Origin: Undaria pinnatifida
Lineage: Eukaryota; Sar; Phaeophyceae; Laminariales; Alariaceae
DNA: 64,000 bases
Direction: 5' to 3'
Assembly: GCA_012845835.1 (NCBI GenBank)
Contig: JABAKD010000002.1
Location: 496,001 to 560,000, forward strand
Shown here: positions 1 to 11,600 of the stretch, one piece after another
How positions within the stretch are numbered: position 1 is the stretch's first letter
How the letters are laid out: each line of letters starts with the position of its first letter
Position numbers and translations under genes: made by a program
The notes under the pieces: generated by a model
Databases searched by the model: none
Told to the model about the DNA's origin: nothing
Seen by the model: the letters and a program-made list of their open reading frames with translations, nothing else

Positions 1-147
1 GCGGCATGGATGGCTCTCGAAAGATAATGAGGTGATATCCTGTGCGTGAAGTTTTTATTAATGTGGCGGATTTCGATATTTGGTGGGGCGTTTGAGTATA
101 TTATTGTGGACAGTGTGTTGCCCTCACAAAAACCGTTATTTCTATAA
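1..147. other. Unassigned left edge
   Basis: This is a short flank before the TACA microsatellite. No exon, RNA gene or repeat unit is recognisable in it. Confidence 0.5.
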
Positions 148-1188
148 ATACATACATACATACATACATACATTCATACATACATACATACATACATACA
201 TACATACATACATACATACATACATACATACATACATACATACATACATACATACATACATACATACATACATACATACATACATACATACATACATACA
301 TACATACATACATACATACATACATACATACATACATACATACATACATACATACGTACATACATACATACATACATACATACATACATACATACATACA
401 TACATACATACATACATACATACATACATACATACATACATACATACATACATACATACATACATACATACATACATACATACATACATACATACATACA
501 TACATACATACATACATACATACATACATACATACATACATACATACATACATACATACATACATACATACATACATACATACATACTACATAATACATA
601 CATACATACATACATACATACACATACATACAATACATACATACATACATACTACATACATACATACATACATACATACATACACATACATACATACATA
701 CATACTACATACATACATACATACATACATACATACATAACATAACATACTACATACATACATACCTACGTACGTACGTACGTACGTACGTACGTACATA
801 CATACATACATACATACATACATACATACATACATACATACATACATACATACATACATACATACATACATACATACATACATACATACATACATCATAC
901 ATACATACATACATACATACATACATACATACATACATACATACATACATACATACATACATAACATACATACATACATACATACATACATACATACTAC
1001 ATACATACATACATACATACATACATACATACATACATACATACATACATACATACATACATACATACATACATACATACATACATACATACATACATAC
1101 ATACATACATACATACATACATACATACATACATACATACATACATACATACATACATACATAGGTACATAATACATTCATACATACG
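148..1188. repeat. (TACA)n tetranucleotide microsatellite, about 1 kb
   Basis: This is an almost pure TACA/ATAC array with scattered one-base interruptions and a block near 767-797 where the unit becomes TACG. The long open frames across it (HTYI repeats on +, CMYV repeats on -) are by-products of the 4-bp period, which makes a 12-bp, 4-residue repeat in every frame without stops. It is not coding. Confidence 0.98.
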
Positions 1189-1200
1189 TGCCCAACGACA

Positions 1201-1305
1201 TCAGTTGTAGTTGTTGTTGTTGTTGTTGTCACATTAACTCTTGTCAAAAATTTAGAGTCCGTGGTCACACAAAGGTGCTGGAGCCCTAGGAAGATCCGCA
1301 AAACC
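1201..1305 (+). repeat. (GTT)n-headed LINE-derived fragment
   Basis: A GTT/TTG trinucleotide run is followed about 35 bp later by a block starting GTCCGTGGTCACA and then a GGAGCCC stretch. The same arrangement recurs near 4550-4670 (inverted), 4905-5005, 45000-45125 and 46870-46960 (inverted). The last of these joins directly onto a LINE reverse-transcriptase frame, so this piece is read as a short fragment of the same element. It is more diverged than the other copies. Confidence 0.55.
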
Positions 1306-1560
1306 AAGTGAAATCAAAATTCGTCAGGGAAATACTACGCTTTCCCGCCTAAAAACGCACGATACTGATTGCGCTGCCGGGGTTGTAACGAGGACCAATG
1401 ATAGGGACAGCTTACGCTATACCTACAATGGGACTCGAAGGGTGCGCCAGCTAGCGTTGGGCTGCGAAAGCAACTGAGTTAAATCAACACACGACGCGTA
1501 TGAAAATACGCGGAAGTGTGGTGAGCTAAAGCTTAATTTTTCCCCATCCGCCGGAGGATA

Positions 1561-1583
1561 AAAAAAAAAAAAAAAAAAAAAAA
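1561..1583. repeat. Poly(A) tract, 23 nt
   Basis: This is an uninterrupted A run just upstream of a diverged repeat segment. It could be the tail of a retroposed sequence, but no coding relic is recognised next to it. Confidence 0.9.
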
Positions 1584-1589
1584 GATACG

Positions 1590-2610
1590 ATTAGTGTGTG
1601 TGTGTTCTTCACATTAAACCGTTCTTCTACTCGCCGACATCCAGCACACCCAGTGTCCGTACTGATTCTTCACCCTAGAAAGATCAGCTCTGTGGTCACA
1701 AGCCACGACACAGAGATAATGCATCGTAATGCATTCGACAACGCAATGTCATGCCCTAGTACTGGGTACGACAGGCACAACATACATACGTCAGCAACAG
1801 AAATACATTGGAAGAGAGAAATACGAAATAAACAAAAACAAAAACAAGAACAAAAACAAAAAACAAAAAACAAAATAAGAAAACAAATAAAAACAAAGAT
1901 AAAAATAAAACAAAAAATGAAACAAACAAAATGAAGGGGAAATCGAAGAAACAACCCAACCGCAAAGGAGAGCCAAAGCTCGGAAAAGAAACATAATAAA
2001 ATGAAATAAAATAAAGTAAAGTAAAACCAAAATAAGATAATCCGAACACGAGCCAAAAACCTGGACACGCAAGGAGGGAACAAAGGGGAAAAAAAATACC
2101 CCAGAGAAAGACGAAAAGTGCTATGTACCTACTAGTCGGCCTGGTACCTTGCTACCCTGTCTGCCATCTCCTTCCTGCCTTCGTCCACCGCGGTCTCCCT
2201 TCTATTCCTCCTGTTGCCCCCCCTGCCCCCATTCCCTTGGACGGCTTTCCTTCTACTCCTCCTGTTTCCCCCCCTCCCCCCTTTGTGTTCTTCTCATTAA
2301 ACCAAAATACCTTGTAAAAGAGAGAAACAACGAAAGAAACCAAGACAAAATAAATAAATAAATAAATACAAAGGGGAGCCAAAGCACGGGAGATAGAAAC
2401 ATACCCCGAGCATGAGCCAAAATGGACATGCAAGGGGGAAAGAAAGGGAAAAAATCCCCCGGAAAAACGAAACAAGTAGAAGAAGGAAGACTGGGAGGGC
2501 CAAATAAAACAGGCTCGTCACCTACCCACCATGCAAGACTCCCTTCATAAGGATAAGAAGGGGAAAGAAAAAAAATAAAATAAAATAGAATAAATAAATT
2601 CACGGAAAAA
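1590..2610. repeat. Diverged tandem segment, A-rich and pyrimidine-rich
   Basis: Two related segments follow each other. Each has a TGTGTTCTTC-type block ending in CATTAAACC, an A-rich stretch (AAACA or AATAAA repeats), an AGCCAAAGC block and a GAGCCAAAA block leading to CCCC(A/G)GA. The matching landmarks lie near 1597-2115 and 2284-2465. A pyrimidine-rich block at 2190-2280 itself contains two copies of a CCTTCTA(T/C)TCCTCCTG unit. The lysine- and phenylalanine-rich open frames here follow base composition. No gene is recognised. Confidence 0.6.
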
Positions 2611-2639
2611 TCAATATTATTAATAGGACACCCAGAGCC

Positions 2640-3150
2640 CGTGCTGATTGTTCATCAATAGATAGATGTGGTGAAGGAGTGATAAAGGAAAAATGATGAA
2701 AACCATAAACGTAATACCCCGAACAGCCCCGAAGCTCTGCACACTGCTGAGACCACGGACTTGATTATGAGAGAAACAACAACACCACGCGACGCGAAAT
2801 CCAAGCCTGTCTGTGAAGCCTGATATATTTTACTCCATCACAACTTGCAAACTATTCAAATGATGTACCAAAAAAACGATATTCTATACCTCGTACGAGG
2901 GGGTCCTGGTTTAAGAGAGACATTTTTTACATCAGGTAAAATGTCCTTTCCACGTGTACACTTGATACCTGATACCAAGTATAAACTAAAATACATACAG
3001 CCAGTAACTGCTGCTGCTGTAGTTTTCACTCCTTTTCCCTTCGCTTAAATAGCAGCCTCGCCTACCGCATACTCGTATTATAAAAGAATACCATAAAATA
3101 CACGACAATTGATACGTAATGTACGTAGACTATACGTACCAGGTTTTTAG
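2640..3150 (+). other. Upstream region shared by genes A and B
   Basis: Sequence about 0.2-0.7 kb upstream of gene A matches 42300-42720 upstream of gene B. Shared landmarks include AAGCCTG.CTGTGAAGCCTGAT, a TACCCCGA(A)CAGCCCC block and AAATGTCC. The tandem duplication therefore carried upstream DNA with the gene. No other exon is visible in it. Confidence 0.65.
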
Positions 3151-3159
3151 GACGGACTA

Positions 3160-3339
3160 ACAGCGAAGGCTTCGAGGGACCTTGGGACCACCCCCCGCTT
3201 CTCCGTAGAACGGCGGCGCCCGCTCTACTGCTGGCTCTTCCTCGTGCTCCCCACCGCGCCCTCACTCCGCCCACACCATTCCCTGCACGTATTTGTTCTC
3301 CGACCCTACTGACTGCTGATTGTGCTGAAGAAAGCTACA
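3160..3339 (+). promoter_or_regulatory. Putative core promoter and 5' leader of gene A
   Basis: A GC- and pyrimidine-rich block (CTCTTCCTCGTG, CCGCGCCC, CACTCCGCCC, then GCACGTA) lies directly upstream of the first ATG. It is much better conserved with 42830-43007 than the DNA further upstream, as expected for a promoter plus 5' untranslated leader. No TATA box is evident. The transcription start cannot be placed from sequence alone. Confidence 0.5.
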
Positions 3340-3489
3340 ATGAAGACTGCTGTTGGGCTGGTGGCGGCCCTGGCATGGGCGCATGCCTTTGCCACTGCTC
3401 AGACTACTTACAGCGTGGAAGACTGCTCTGAGCTCGAGGCGTTATCTCCCTTCGCAGAAGATGCTGTCGTCGACTTCGCTGCATCACCG
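3340..3489 (+). CDS. Gene A exon 1 (signal peptide)
   Basis: It encodes 50 residues, MKTAVGL to DFAASP, ending phase 0 at a GTGAGT donor. The start is placed at this ATG because the upstream codon that is ATG in gene B (42987) is GTG here. The signal peptide is followed by a short mature stretch with one Cys (SVEDCSELEAL). Confidence 0.9.
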
Positions 3490-5650
3490 GTGAGTTTTCA
3501 CGAAAACCTGCTGGTATTATTATTGTGCACTGTAAATATATTCTAGACTAGATATTTATTTGTAGCTGCGATGGCACAACTCTCTTATAATACTCACTCT
3601 GCTGCTTCTGCAGACTGCTGGATCAGTTGATCACAGGGATAATCTGTACTACTGTCGATACCCTTTTGTGTACATTTGTGTACATAGACACTACGGTTCC
3701 ACGCATTGCTCTAGCCTTAGGAACCGAAATGACCTTGCTGCTGCTGTATTTCGCAAGATATATAGACTATACGCACTGCTCTAGCCTTAAGAACCGAAAT
3801 GACCTTGCTTCTATCTGCTGTATTCCGCAAGATATGTAGCCTATGTGCACTGCTCTAGCCTAGGGAACCGAAATGACCTTACTGCCGCTGTATTTCGCAA
3901 GATATATAGTCTATATACGCACTGCTTTAGTGTATAGCCTTGGGAACGGAAATGACCTTGCTGCGCTGTATTTCGCAAGATATATATACGCACTTCTCTG
4001 GCCTTGGGAACTGAAATGACCTTGCTGCTGCTTTGTTTCGCAAGATATAGACTATGCGCCAGTCTCATAACGCGCACACTAATAACAAGAATAGTTGCAG
4101 TTAAATATTAGTAATACTGGAGTTGTGCAGGTTGGGGATTGTTGGAAATATCAGTTTAACATCAAGAACACACAATCAGAACACTTTCAAGCTGGTGAGA
4201 TGTGCACTGCTCTAACTCGCACCTATAGTTAACAGGCACCAGCCAGGTACTGCATATAGCAGCAGTAGCAGCATTGTAGTAGATCGAAGGGGTCGGTCAC
4301 CGATCAACAACTGCAACGAGCACAGACGCGCCCAATAGCGCGCGTGATCGGAGCACCTGCTAACCGCTATCACGCGCGGTTTTTAACAGAGGGGATTCGA
4401 CGAGGTTGTATATCTCAGATTCGCGACGATCTCCTGGCACATCGTGGCCTGACTCCCGACTTTATTTTTTTTATTTTTCTGGCGGAGGCATGAATTGCGT
4501 CAGCTATGATATAATTGTACCCAGTATGCGTGTACCACCTTTGGGTTGCTCGTGTTTTTTCCCTGGGGTATTCCTCCACTCTAGAGTGACTGGAACCTGT
4601 CCTGCGACCACGGACTTCATAATGGGTGATGATTAGAGACTAACAACAACAACAACAACAACAACATCTATCTCCAGATCTATTATTAGTCGCAGCTTCA
4701 AGTGTACCTGTTGTATTTGTTGCTCTTTCACCACAGAACAATTGAGCTGGAGACCCCGGGGTGAGTTCCAGACAGATGTTTTGCTGGGTAATTCTGATTG
4801 GCTAATCCTGACGCGGGAACGCAAGAAAAGGTATGCACTTTGATGTGTCTGGTAGAGTTCATCCTACCAGTTCGCGGTATGCAGTACGAGGTAGACAGAA
4901 GAGTAGTAGTCGTTGTTGTTCTCACAGGACAGGATTCAGTCACTCTGGAGCCGAGCAATAATGCCCCAGGGAAAACACAAACAACCCAAGGTGGTACACG
5001 CAAATAATACCACAGCTGACGCAATTTATGCCTCCACCAGAAACATGTAAAAGTGAAATCGGGAGTCAGCCTACGATGTGCCGGGTCCATACTGGTGCAT
5101 TCCTCTCACTCCTCGCGCCTGGAGAAACCGACTTGACCGCTTGCCACCCAAGAAGGACTACCGCGTACATATTGCACGTAGAGGTACTTACCTATCACTA
5201 CGCATACGCACGACAGACGCAAGTCAATTGGAAAGAAAAAAACAAAAAATGAACAGAAGATAGAAGGAAAGAAAAGGCAAGAAAGCGAAAAACGAAAAAA
5301 AAAGGAAAAAAAAGAAAAATACAACAAAAGTAAGAGACAAGACAAGACAAGAAGAAGAGGAAGAAAGGAAAGGACGAGAGGAAAAACGTCATACTATTAA
5401 TATGTAGCAGACCCTAGGAGCTGACAAAAGACGGCATTGGGCTCATAGAGGGTGTCAAGTGCATCGTTAATGACACTGGGGAGAGAACGCAACATGGCGA
5501 AGAAGTCAGGGCGGCCTTACGCTAGCTTGTGACTGCCATTAGGACGCCCACAAATTTGTAGTACCAGGTATGGACCATCCACCACGATGAAATGGGCCGG
5601 TTGGTTCTGCCTCCATCGATTTAATATAGCGAGAACAACAACAACAACAG

Positions 5651-5682
<32 letters not shown>

Positions 5683-8600
5683 AGAACAACAACAACAACA
5701 ACAACAACAGCAACAACAACAAATTCTACCATCTTGAAATTGGTACAGCTATGGACACTCCATCAAACCATACCAGGACGTACTATTAATGTCACAGCTG
5801 GAGTGTATATTTTCATTTTTTATAATACTGCTCTGTAGGCAGTTTGTCAGGCGTAACCACAGCAGTAGTAGCCGCCGGTTCCAGTACTGCAGTTAACTTT
5901 GCTGTAGAATGAGCTCGGTACTGGACGGGTGCTGGTGCTGACTGGGCTAGCTGTTGTATGCCGTGTGTGCAGTAGTTCAAGTCGGAATACGATGCTACTG
6001 CGAGCCTGGTGTGTACCAGGTGTTGAACTACTCTAGTCCCTGACCACGTGATGATATGTCTTCCACGCTAATCGTTTCATCACCCAGTCGTTCCGTCGGT
6101 TTGTGTCCGCACCATTTCTGGCCAATATCGATTGCGCCAAGGCCATTTCTTTTCAGGACTTTGTTCGTGGTCATAGTTTTCGTGCAAATTATCCCCAAAC
6201 AGCAGTACTTCCCGTTCATCAGGACGATAGACATCGCCATCAAGCACACAACACAACACAGGCGGGTTCCGAGCTAAAGCCGGACTGCTCTTCCGAGCTT
6301 GGAAAAAGGAGAAAGAAAAAAAAAAATCGACCTCATGGTTCGCTTTTAAACGGCCAAATACGACGTTTAAAAAAATGGCCCAAAAAAAAAAAGTTCCCCT
6401 TCGGATTTTTTTTTCTTTCTCCGAATTGCCGAACTTTTTTTTCTCGGACTTGGCGGCAATCGCTTCCGCTTGGTCGAATTAGGGGACGCAGAAAGTTGTT
6501 CAGACAAAAACTCGAGCCCGGAACCGAGAATAAAAAATCCCAGGAAATTTGAAATTGCTCAACTAAGGTCAGCTTTTGGGCAGCCGTAAGTCGACTCCAA
6601 AAACATAACTAGGACAATCCACTGATATCTTCGTGTTCCCCACCCTAAAATCACCTCATCAAATCGAAGTTTTACGGAGCTCTAATCAACGTGTGGATTG
6701 TTTTCCACGGGTGGGAGTTTTTCAGTCTAATCCTTAGTAAATCCCAGGTTATGCCCTCTTTTTGCACGTATCTTTGCGCAGCTGTATCAAGGTCAAATCG
6801 ATCCCGATCAAAAATCTAACGACGGATTCGTGATCTACACCCCAAAGTTACCGTAATATGAACATTTTATAAGATTCGGAGGCGTTTGAAATTTTTCTTG
6901 GGGGGCCCGCGGATGCTATTTTACCTCAATTTTAGCCAATTATTCGCGAGTAACTTACCATCACGACGGCCAAATAAAAAAAAAATGTATATTTCCGTAA
7001 TCCGCACAACCTAGCGGAAGTTCGTGCAATTTTTCAGAGCTCAAGTCCTCGTGGTTGCCGCGTTCTGAAAATCTCGTGAAAAATATCCGGCTTTACCTCG
7101 GAACCCGCCCCCACAGGTTCATCACTTCCGCACAAGTGATTGCTGACATTTTTAAATCGCTGGTTGCACCCAATCACGGGCTCCTCCTTCTGCCCCTTTC
7201 GCATATGGTTGTTTTTTTCCTTGCGTGTGCGTAGCGGGCAGCGTCAGCCGCCAGCGGAGCGAAGCTCTTATATTCCATGTATGCAGCAGTTGCGTGTAAA
7301 ACTTCGTATTTGTCCGCCTAATCCCCCTAACTAAGTTGGCGCCCCCCCAAGGCCTTATATGGTCATACGTTATGGTGGAACGGTTGATTATCGAGTGACA
7401 TGAAAGGTGTTTTGCATCCGTTCTCATTCAGCAAACGACTTGTTGCACTCTCATGAAAATGCCGTGATCACAGAAGTATGCGCTAAAAGAGTCCGGGCGT
7501 GTGTGATACCACAGTATACTGGAGGGCGAGTGGACGAGTGATGTCTGCGGCTCGTTTTTTGTCATTTGTCGCATTAGTTTTTACGTTATCTTCGTACGGG
7601 TTGGTCAATGGTCAGTCCCAAAAAAACTGGCTCGACACAGAAGGGTGTCTTTTTGAACCGCCAAAACCGCCTACAACACTAATCCCAAGTGGTTTGCCCC
7701 CCAAACCGTGTTTCCAGTTGTAGAGGCGGCAAGACACATCCGTCGGGGGTAGGGATGGACGCACGCTAGGATGTCATAGAGGTGGAACGTTTTTGCTAAA
7801 GCGGTTTCTAACTCGACGGGTTCGTTAACCCCAAAATAATGGCGGTATGTTCATTATGTTCATTTTTGTTCATTAATGTACGGCAATAGGTATTTCTCGT
7901 TGTGTATATAGGCCATGGTATTGGTACTGGTCGATCATGGTGGACCACTTGCAACTTGTTCCAACTCATAGTTTTGGTTACATATTCTGTATCATATCCG
8001 TATGAACGATATGGTACCTCAAGTTGAGGGCCTCAGCAACAAAAGCGCCGCACCTCTAGGGTATCGCAGCCAGCCGTAGCCTGCGTCGCCTTATTTGTAT
8101 CGTTGGTTTTTGTGGTGCTTGAAATTCGAGGGGCGCTGTACCCCACCCAACAGCGAACCTTGGCACAGATATCAAACATTGAAAAATGCAAGCTGTGTGT
8201 GATACTTCGTCGCGCTTGTTACGGGGTATGTTCGTCCTTTTGCAGTGCTGAATAACTCAAGATATCAAACAATTTTTAGTGCTGTTGCACCGTGTTCTGC
8301 CGTCTGGTTCAGCTTTGTCGGAGAAATTGTGGTTTCTCCAGCCCATGCGCCCGCCCCTCTTACTCATTATTTGTGGAACCGAGATGCACATGGCGGTCAC
8401 GGCAGTGCCTCCCTCCCTAGACTCGAATGGCTGTGAAGAATATGGCCCTTGGATGGGGCTATCTCACCATCACCACCGCGGCACGGCAGAAAGGACGCCC
8501 GGGTGAAGCGGTGTTGTGCCAGAGCAATATAATATGACACCTTTACTGGTGGCAGCAGCAGTTCTATTCGTTTCGTGTTCCAAGCACAATACCCCGGTCG

Positions 8601-11600
8601 CGATACGCGGTTTGGATCGCTTTGTGTGTCGATACCGCCTCACTCACACCGCAATAATATGGTACCCTTAGAATACACTCCAATGTTTCGACCCTATATC
8701 TGGGCCAGTTGGTTGATAACGGTGACGTTGCTGCAGGGCATGCAGAGCATGTCACGTAATCACGCCGACGCAAATATCTCGGCAATTCTGCTCCAGTATG
8801 AAATCAATTGCAGCACGTCCTTAGCAACGCGCATCCCCATCTGCTACGTGCTGCAATTTATTTCCCACCGGAGCAGAGTTGCCGAGACATTTGCGTCGAC
8901 TTGATTACGTGAAATACTACTGCTGTGTACCGTGCAACAACGTCGTCGTTATCAACCACCTGGCCCAGAGAAAGGGTCAAACCATTGGACTATACAATCA
9001 CCATAGGGCAGAAGCATCCGCCCTGCCGGCGGTCATTCACCACATGTGCCGTCCCTGAGATCTGCCTGGTTAGTACAGTTTTGTTGTATACCTGTAGCTG
9101 TTCGATGCAGCGTTCCCAAAACAGCATGTTCCTGCAAAAGAGTGGTTACCGCCTTATTGAGTGGAAATCGCAACCGTAAGCTGAGAAGACCATAATATTG
9201 GAAATCTTTCACCAAAAGACTTCATCAGCTTTTTTTATTAATGATACTTACCGCAGCGGTGATTGAGTCGTGATGAAAGGCGTGGAGGGCCGCCGGGCTT
9301 CCTCTCGACGGATTGTTTTCGTGTGTTCAAGTCCATGTTTGGTTGATGCTTTAGGTGACTATCCGTGCTAAATAGTTACTAATCCACCCGACCCCCGCCA
9401 CCCTGCCCGTTTCCTGCCTAACAGATATCATGCGATACCAATACCAACATGAGGGTGACGGATGGCGCCACAGTGGAGTTAACATCGTCTCTTGCGGAGT
9501 TGAACCTCGTCAACGTTCGATTCGTGCTGAGAAGCGCCTCCTCACTGGTGGTGTCGGCAGCCAACATTCAGTGGCAAAGCGAGGAGACAAACGATGTGAG
9601 CTCGGAGCTAATATCAATGCGTACTGGGCGAACTGGGTTCTTGCAATCGTCCACTCTGTAGTCGATTTAGTTTGAACAATTTGCGCAGGTACATTGCATG
9701 CAGGTGCACCTCGTGCACATCACCTATATATTCCGGTCGCGATACACAGATCGGGATTCGTCAACTCGCACTCGTCCGATTTTGATTCTCGCTTTGACGA
9801 GTGATACGAATAGAGATGCACATGCACCACTTTTTTTCAGAGATGTTCCTCAATTTGGGAGCTTAAGACCTCCCCCAAAAAAACTTATTTGGTGAAAATG
9901 AAACTGCTACCGGATGAAAAATGCCGTGGCCTAGGTGCACGACACGACAATCATCATCCAAAATAACGATAATGTTGTTTGTTTTTTCCGACCGTTTTGG
10001 GTTAAGGAGCCCCTTTATTCACGAAACGACAGTAGCCAAAAAAAGGTATACCTCTATCGTAGCCTGCGTCATTTCCAATACCAATTTTTGTATTCCTGGG
10101 ACATGGGATTGTAAAATCGGGGTTGGCCTTTAGTTTTCACAAAATCGTTTTTTCGGGGTGAGTGCGGTGCGGACTCGTAGAGCTGCTCATATATATGAGG
10201 AACCTCAGAAATAAACAACCTCGTGCAGCTCTACCATTGCAGCATGTCATCCTCATATTCTTCATATTTCCTCTTAATCCTTCCTCTTCATCCTTCTTCA
10301 TCCCTATCCTTCATCCTTCCTCTTCATCCTTTATCTGAATCCTATCTCTTCGGCTTTAACATGTGTCGTGCTGCCAACGGCCAGGACCGGAGTGGTGCTG
10401 CGCTAAACGTGAACTCGGGATGCACAGCAACCTTCAAAGAAGCCGTCACGTTCACCGGGTGCACCATAGTGGTAAGAAGATGATGCCAACCTTCAGCCTC
10501 ATGACGCCTGCTACAAGAGAAGGGGCGCTCTTTCGTCGAAAGCGTATATCTGACCGAGGAGCCTTTTCAAAACAGGAACTTCCCTAAACCGTTGGAAAAC
10601 GTTTTGCGTTTTGTGACACTATCTCATGTTTAGCTATCATAGGCGACAGAGTTGCACGTTGGTCAACTTATATATGTTTAGTCAACATCAGGTTTGGGGT
10701 GAGGTGTGTAGACGAGATTCCAACATCCGGGTACAGAGATAGGATAGTCCCAATCTTGCGGGTGACTCGGCCCGCTGAAAGCGGGGCACCAAAACATGCC
10801 CCTCCCACGGTCAAAACCCCGACTACTCACTACAAACCAATTGTCTTCGAATTGGAGCGAGACACCCACAGCGCTACGTCCACACTCCTGAGCTCCGCAA
10901 GAGCCCGGGGCTCTCAGCTGATGTAGGACACCCGACTTGATAGGTGGACCCAACGTGAGAAACAAAGCCGGAAACCCAGTGGGTGAATAAGTGTGTTCAT
11001 ATTCGGCGGGGCTCCCAACGGCAGTTACACTGTTAAGGTTTTTATGAATCTGCATGCCTATTCGTGTATAGTAAGCCCAGAATGGTTTTGGTGTATCTGC
11101 CCCCAGACGCTGCGGCAGGCCTCTTTTGTACCCTGGTACGCCATCACGTCATATATTTGAGTCCGTCGCCGCCATACCCACCGTGCCCCTTCCACAGAGC
11201 TATCCATGGGCAGACAAGGGCGGGGCCGTTTCTAACCAGGGAGATCTCGAGTTCCTGGGTGACGTCGTGATCATCGGGACGACAGAGGTGACTCAGGCGG
11301 CGGTAACGGGGGGCACGTGTAGGGAGCCTTGTGCCCTAGTGACGGTTGCTATGATGGAGCTAGCGCGGTTTGGTCAAACACGAATACGGCTTAAAGGGAT
11401 CCTCCTCAACTGCCGAACGATGCATTAGTTTGCCGGAATGGTGAAATGGTTTTCGTGACGTGCATGGGAATGTTAACCGATTTCTGCAACCGCTTTCGAT
11501 TGTTTTCAGAGTCAGCCCTTGAGCGAGACACCTTGTCCCTTTAGAGATTATAATCCCGATTATTGTACTGATTCCGAGTAGTTTGCCGCTGAAAATGAGT

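Larger units (their letters stand above)
3490..9424 (+). other. Gene A intron 1 (5.9 kb), repeat-filled
   Basis: It is bounded by GTGAGT and an AACAG acceptor. It contains a five-copy tandem repeat (3701-4056), LINE-derived fragments (4550-5005), a dispersed repeat (5030-5240), a GA-rich tract, an AAC microsatellite (5633-5722), and a TIR-bounded insertion (6262-7111). Stretches at 4260-4440, 7120-8110 and 8160-9420 align with gene B intron 1. No additional exon shared with gene B was seen inside it, and exon 1 joins exon 2 in frame. Confidence 0.75.

Noticed and set aside
80-1307. Long open frames encoding HTYI or CMYV repeats
   Set aside because: They are produced by the stop-free TACA microsatellite in all frames and have no non-repeat coding content.
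1670-2083. Phenylalanine-rich - strand frame and lysine/glutamine-rich + frame
   Set aside because: Composition artefacts of the A-rich low-complexity DNA; the two strands mirror each other.
3700-4060. CRISPR-like array
   Set aside because: Units are contiguous diverged tandem repeats without unique spacers, in a eukaryotic intron.
5517-5838. Poly-valine and poly-threonine frames
   Set aside because: They come from the AAC microsatellite.
7499-7723. Frame starting like a signal peptide (MSAARFLSFVALVF)
   Set aside because: The homologous part of gene B intron 1 (47757-47951) does not preserve the frame, and it lies inside intron 1 with no splice partner.
9430-9675. Alternative frame across exon 2
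   Set aside because: It is a shadow of exon 2; the chosen frame matches the helix pattern and the conserved donor, and it joins exons 1 and 3 in phase.
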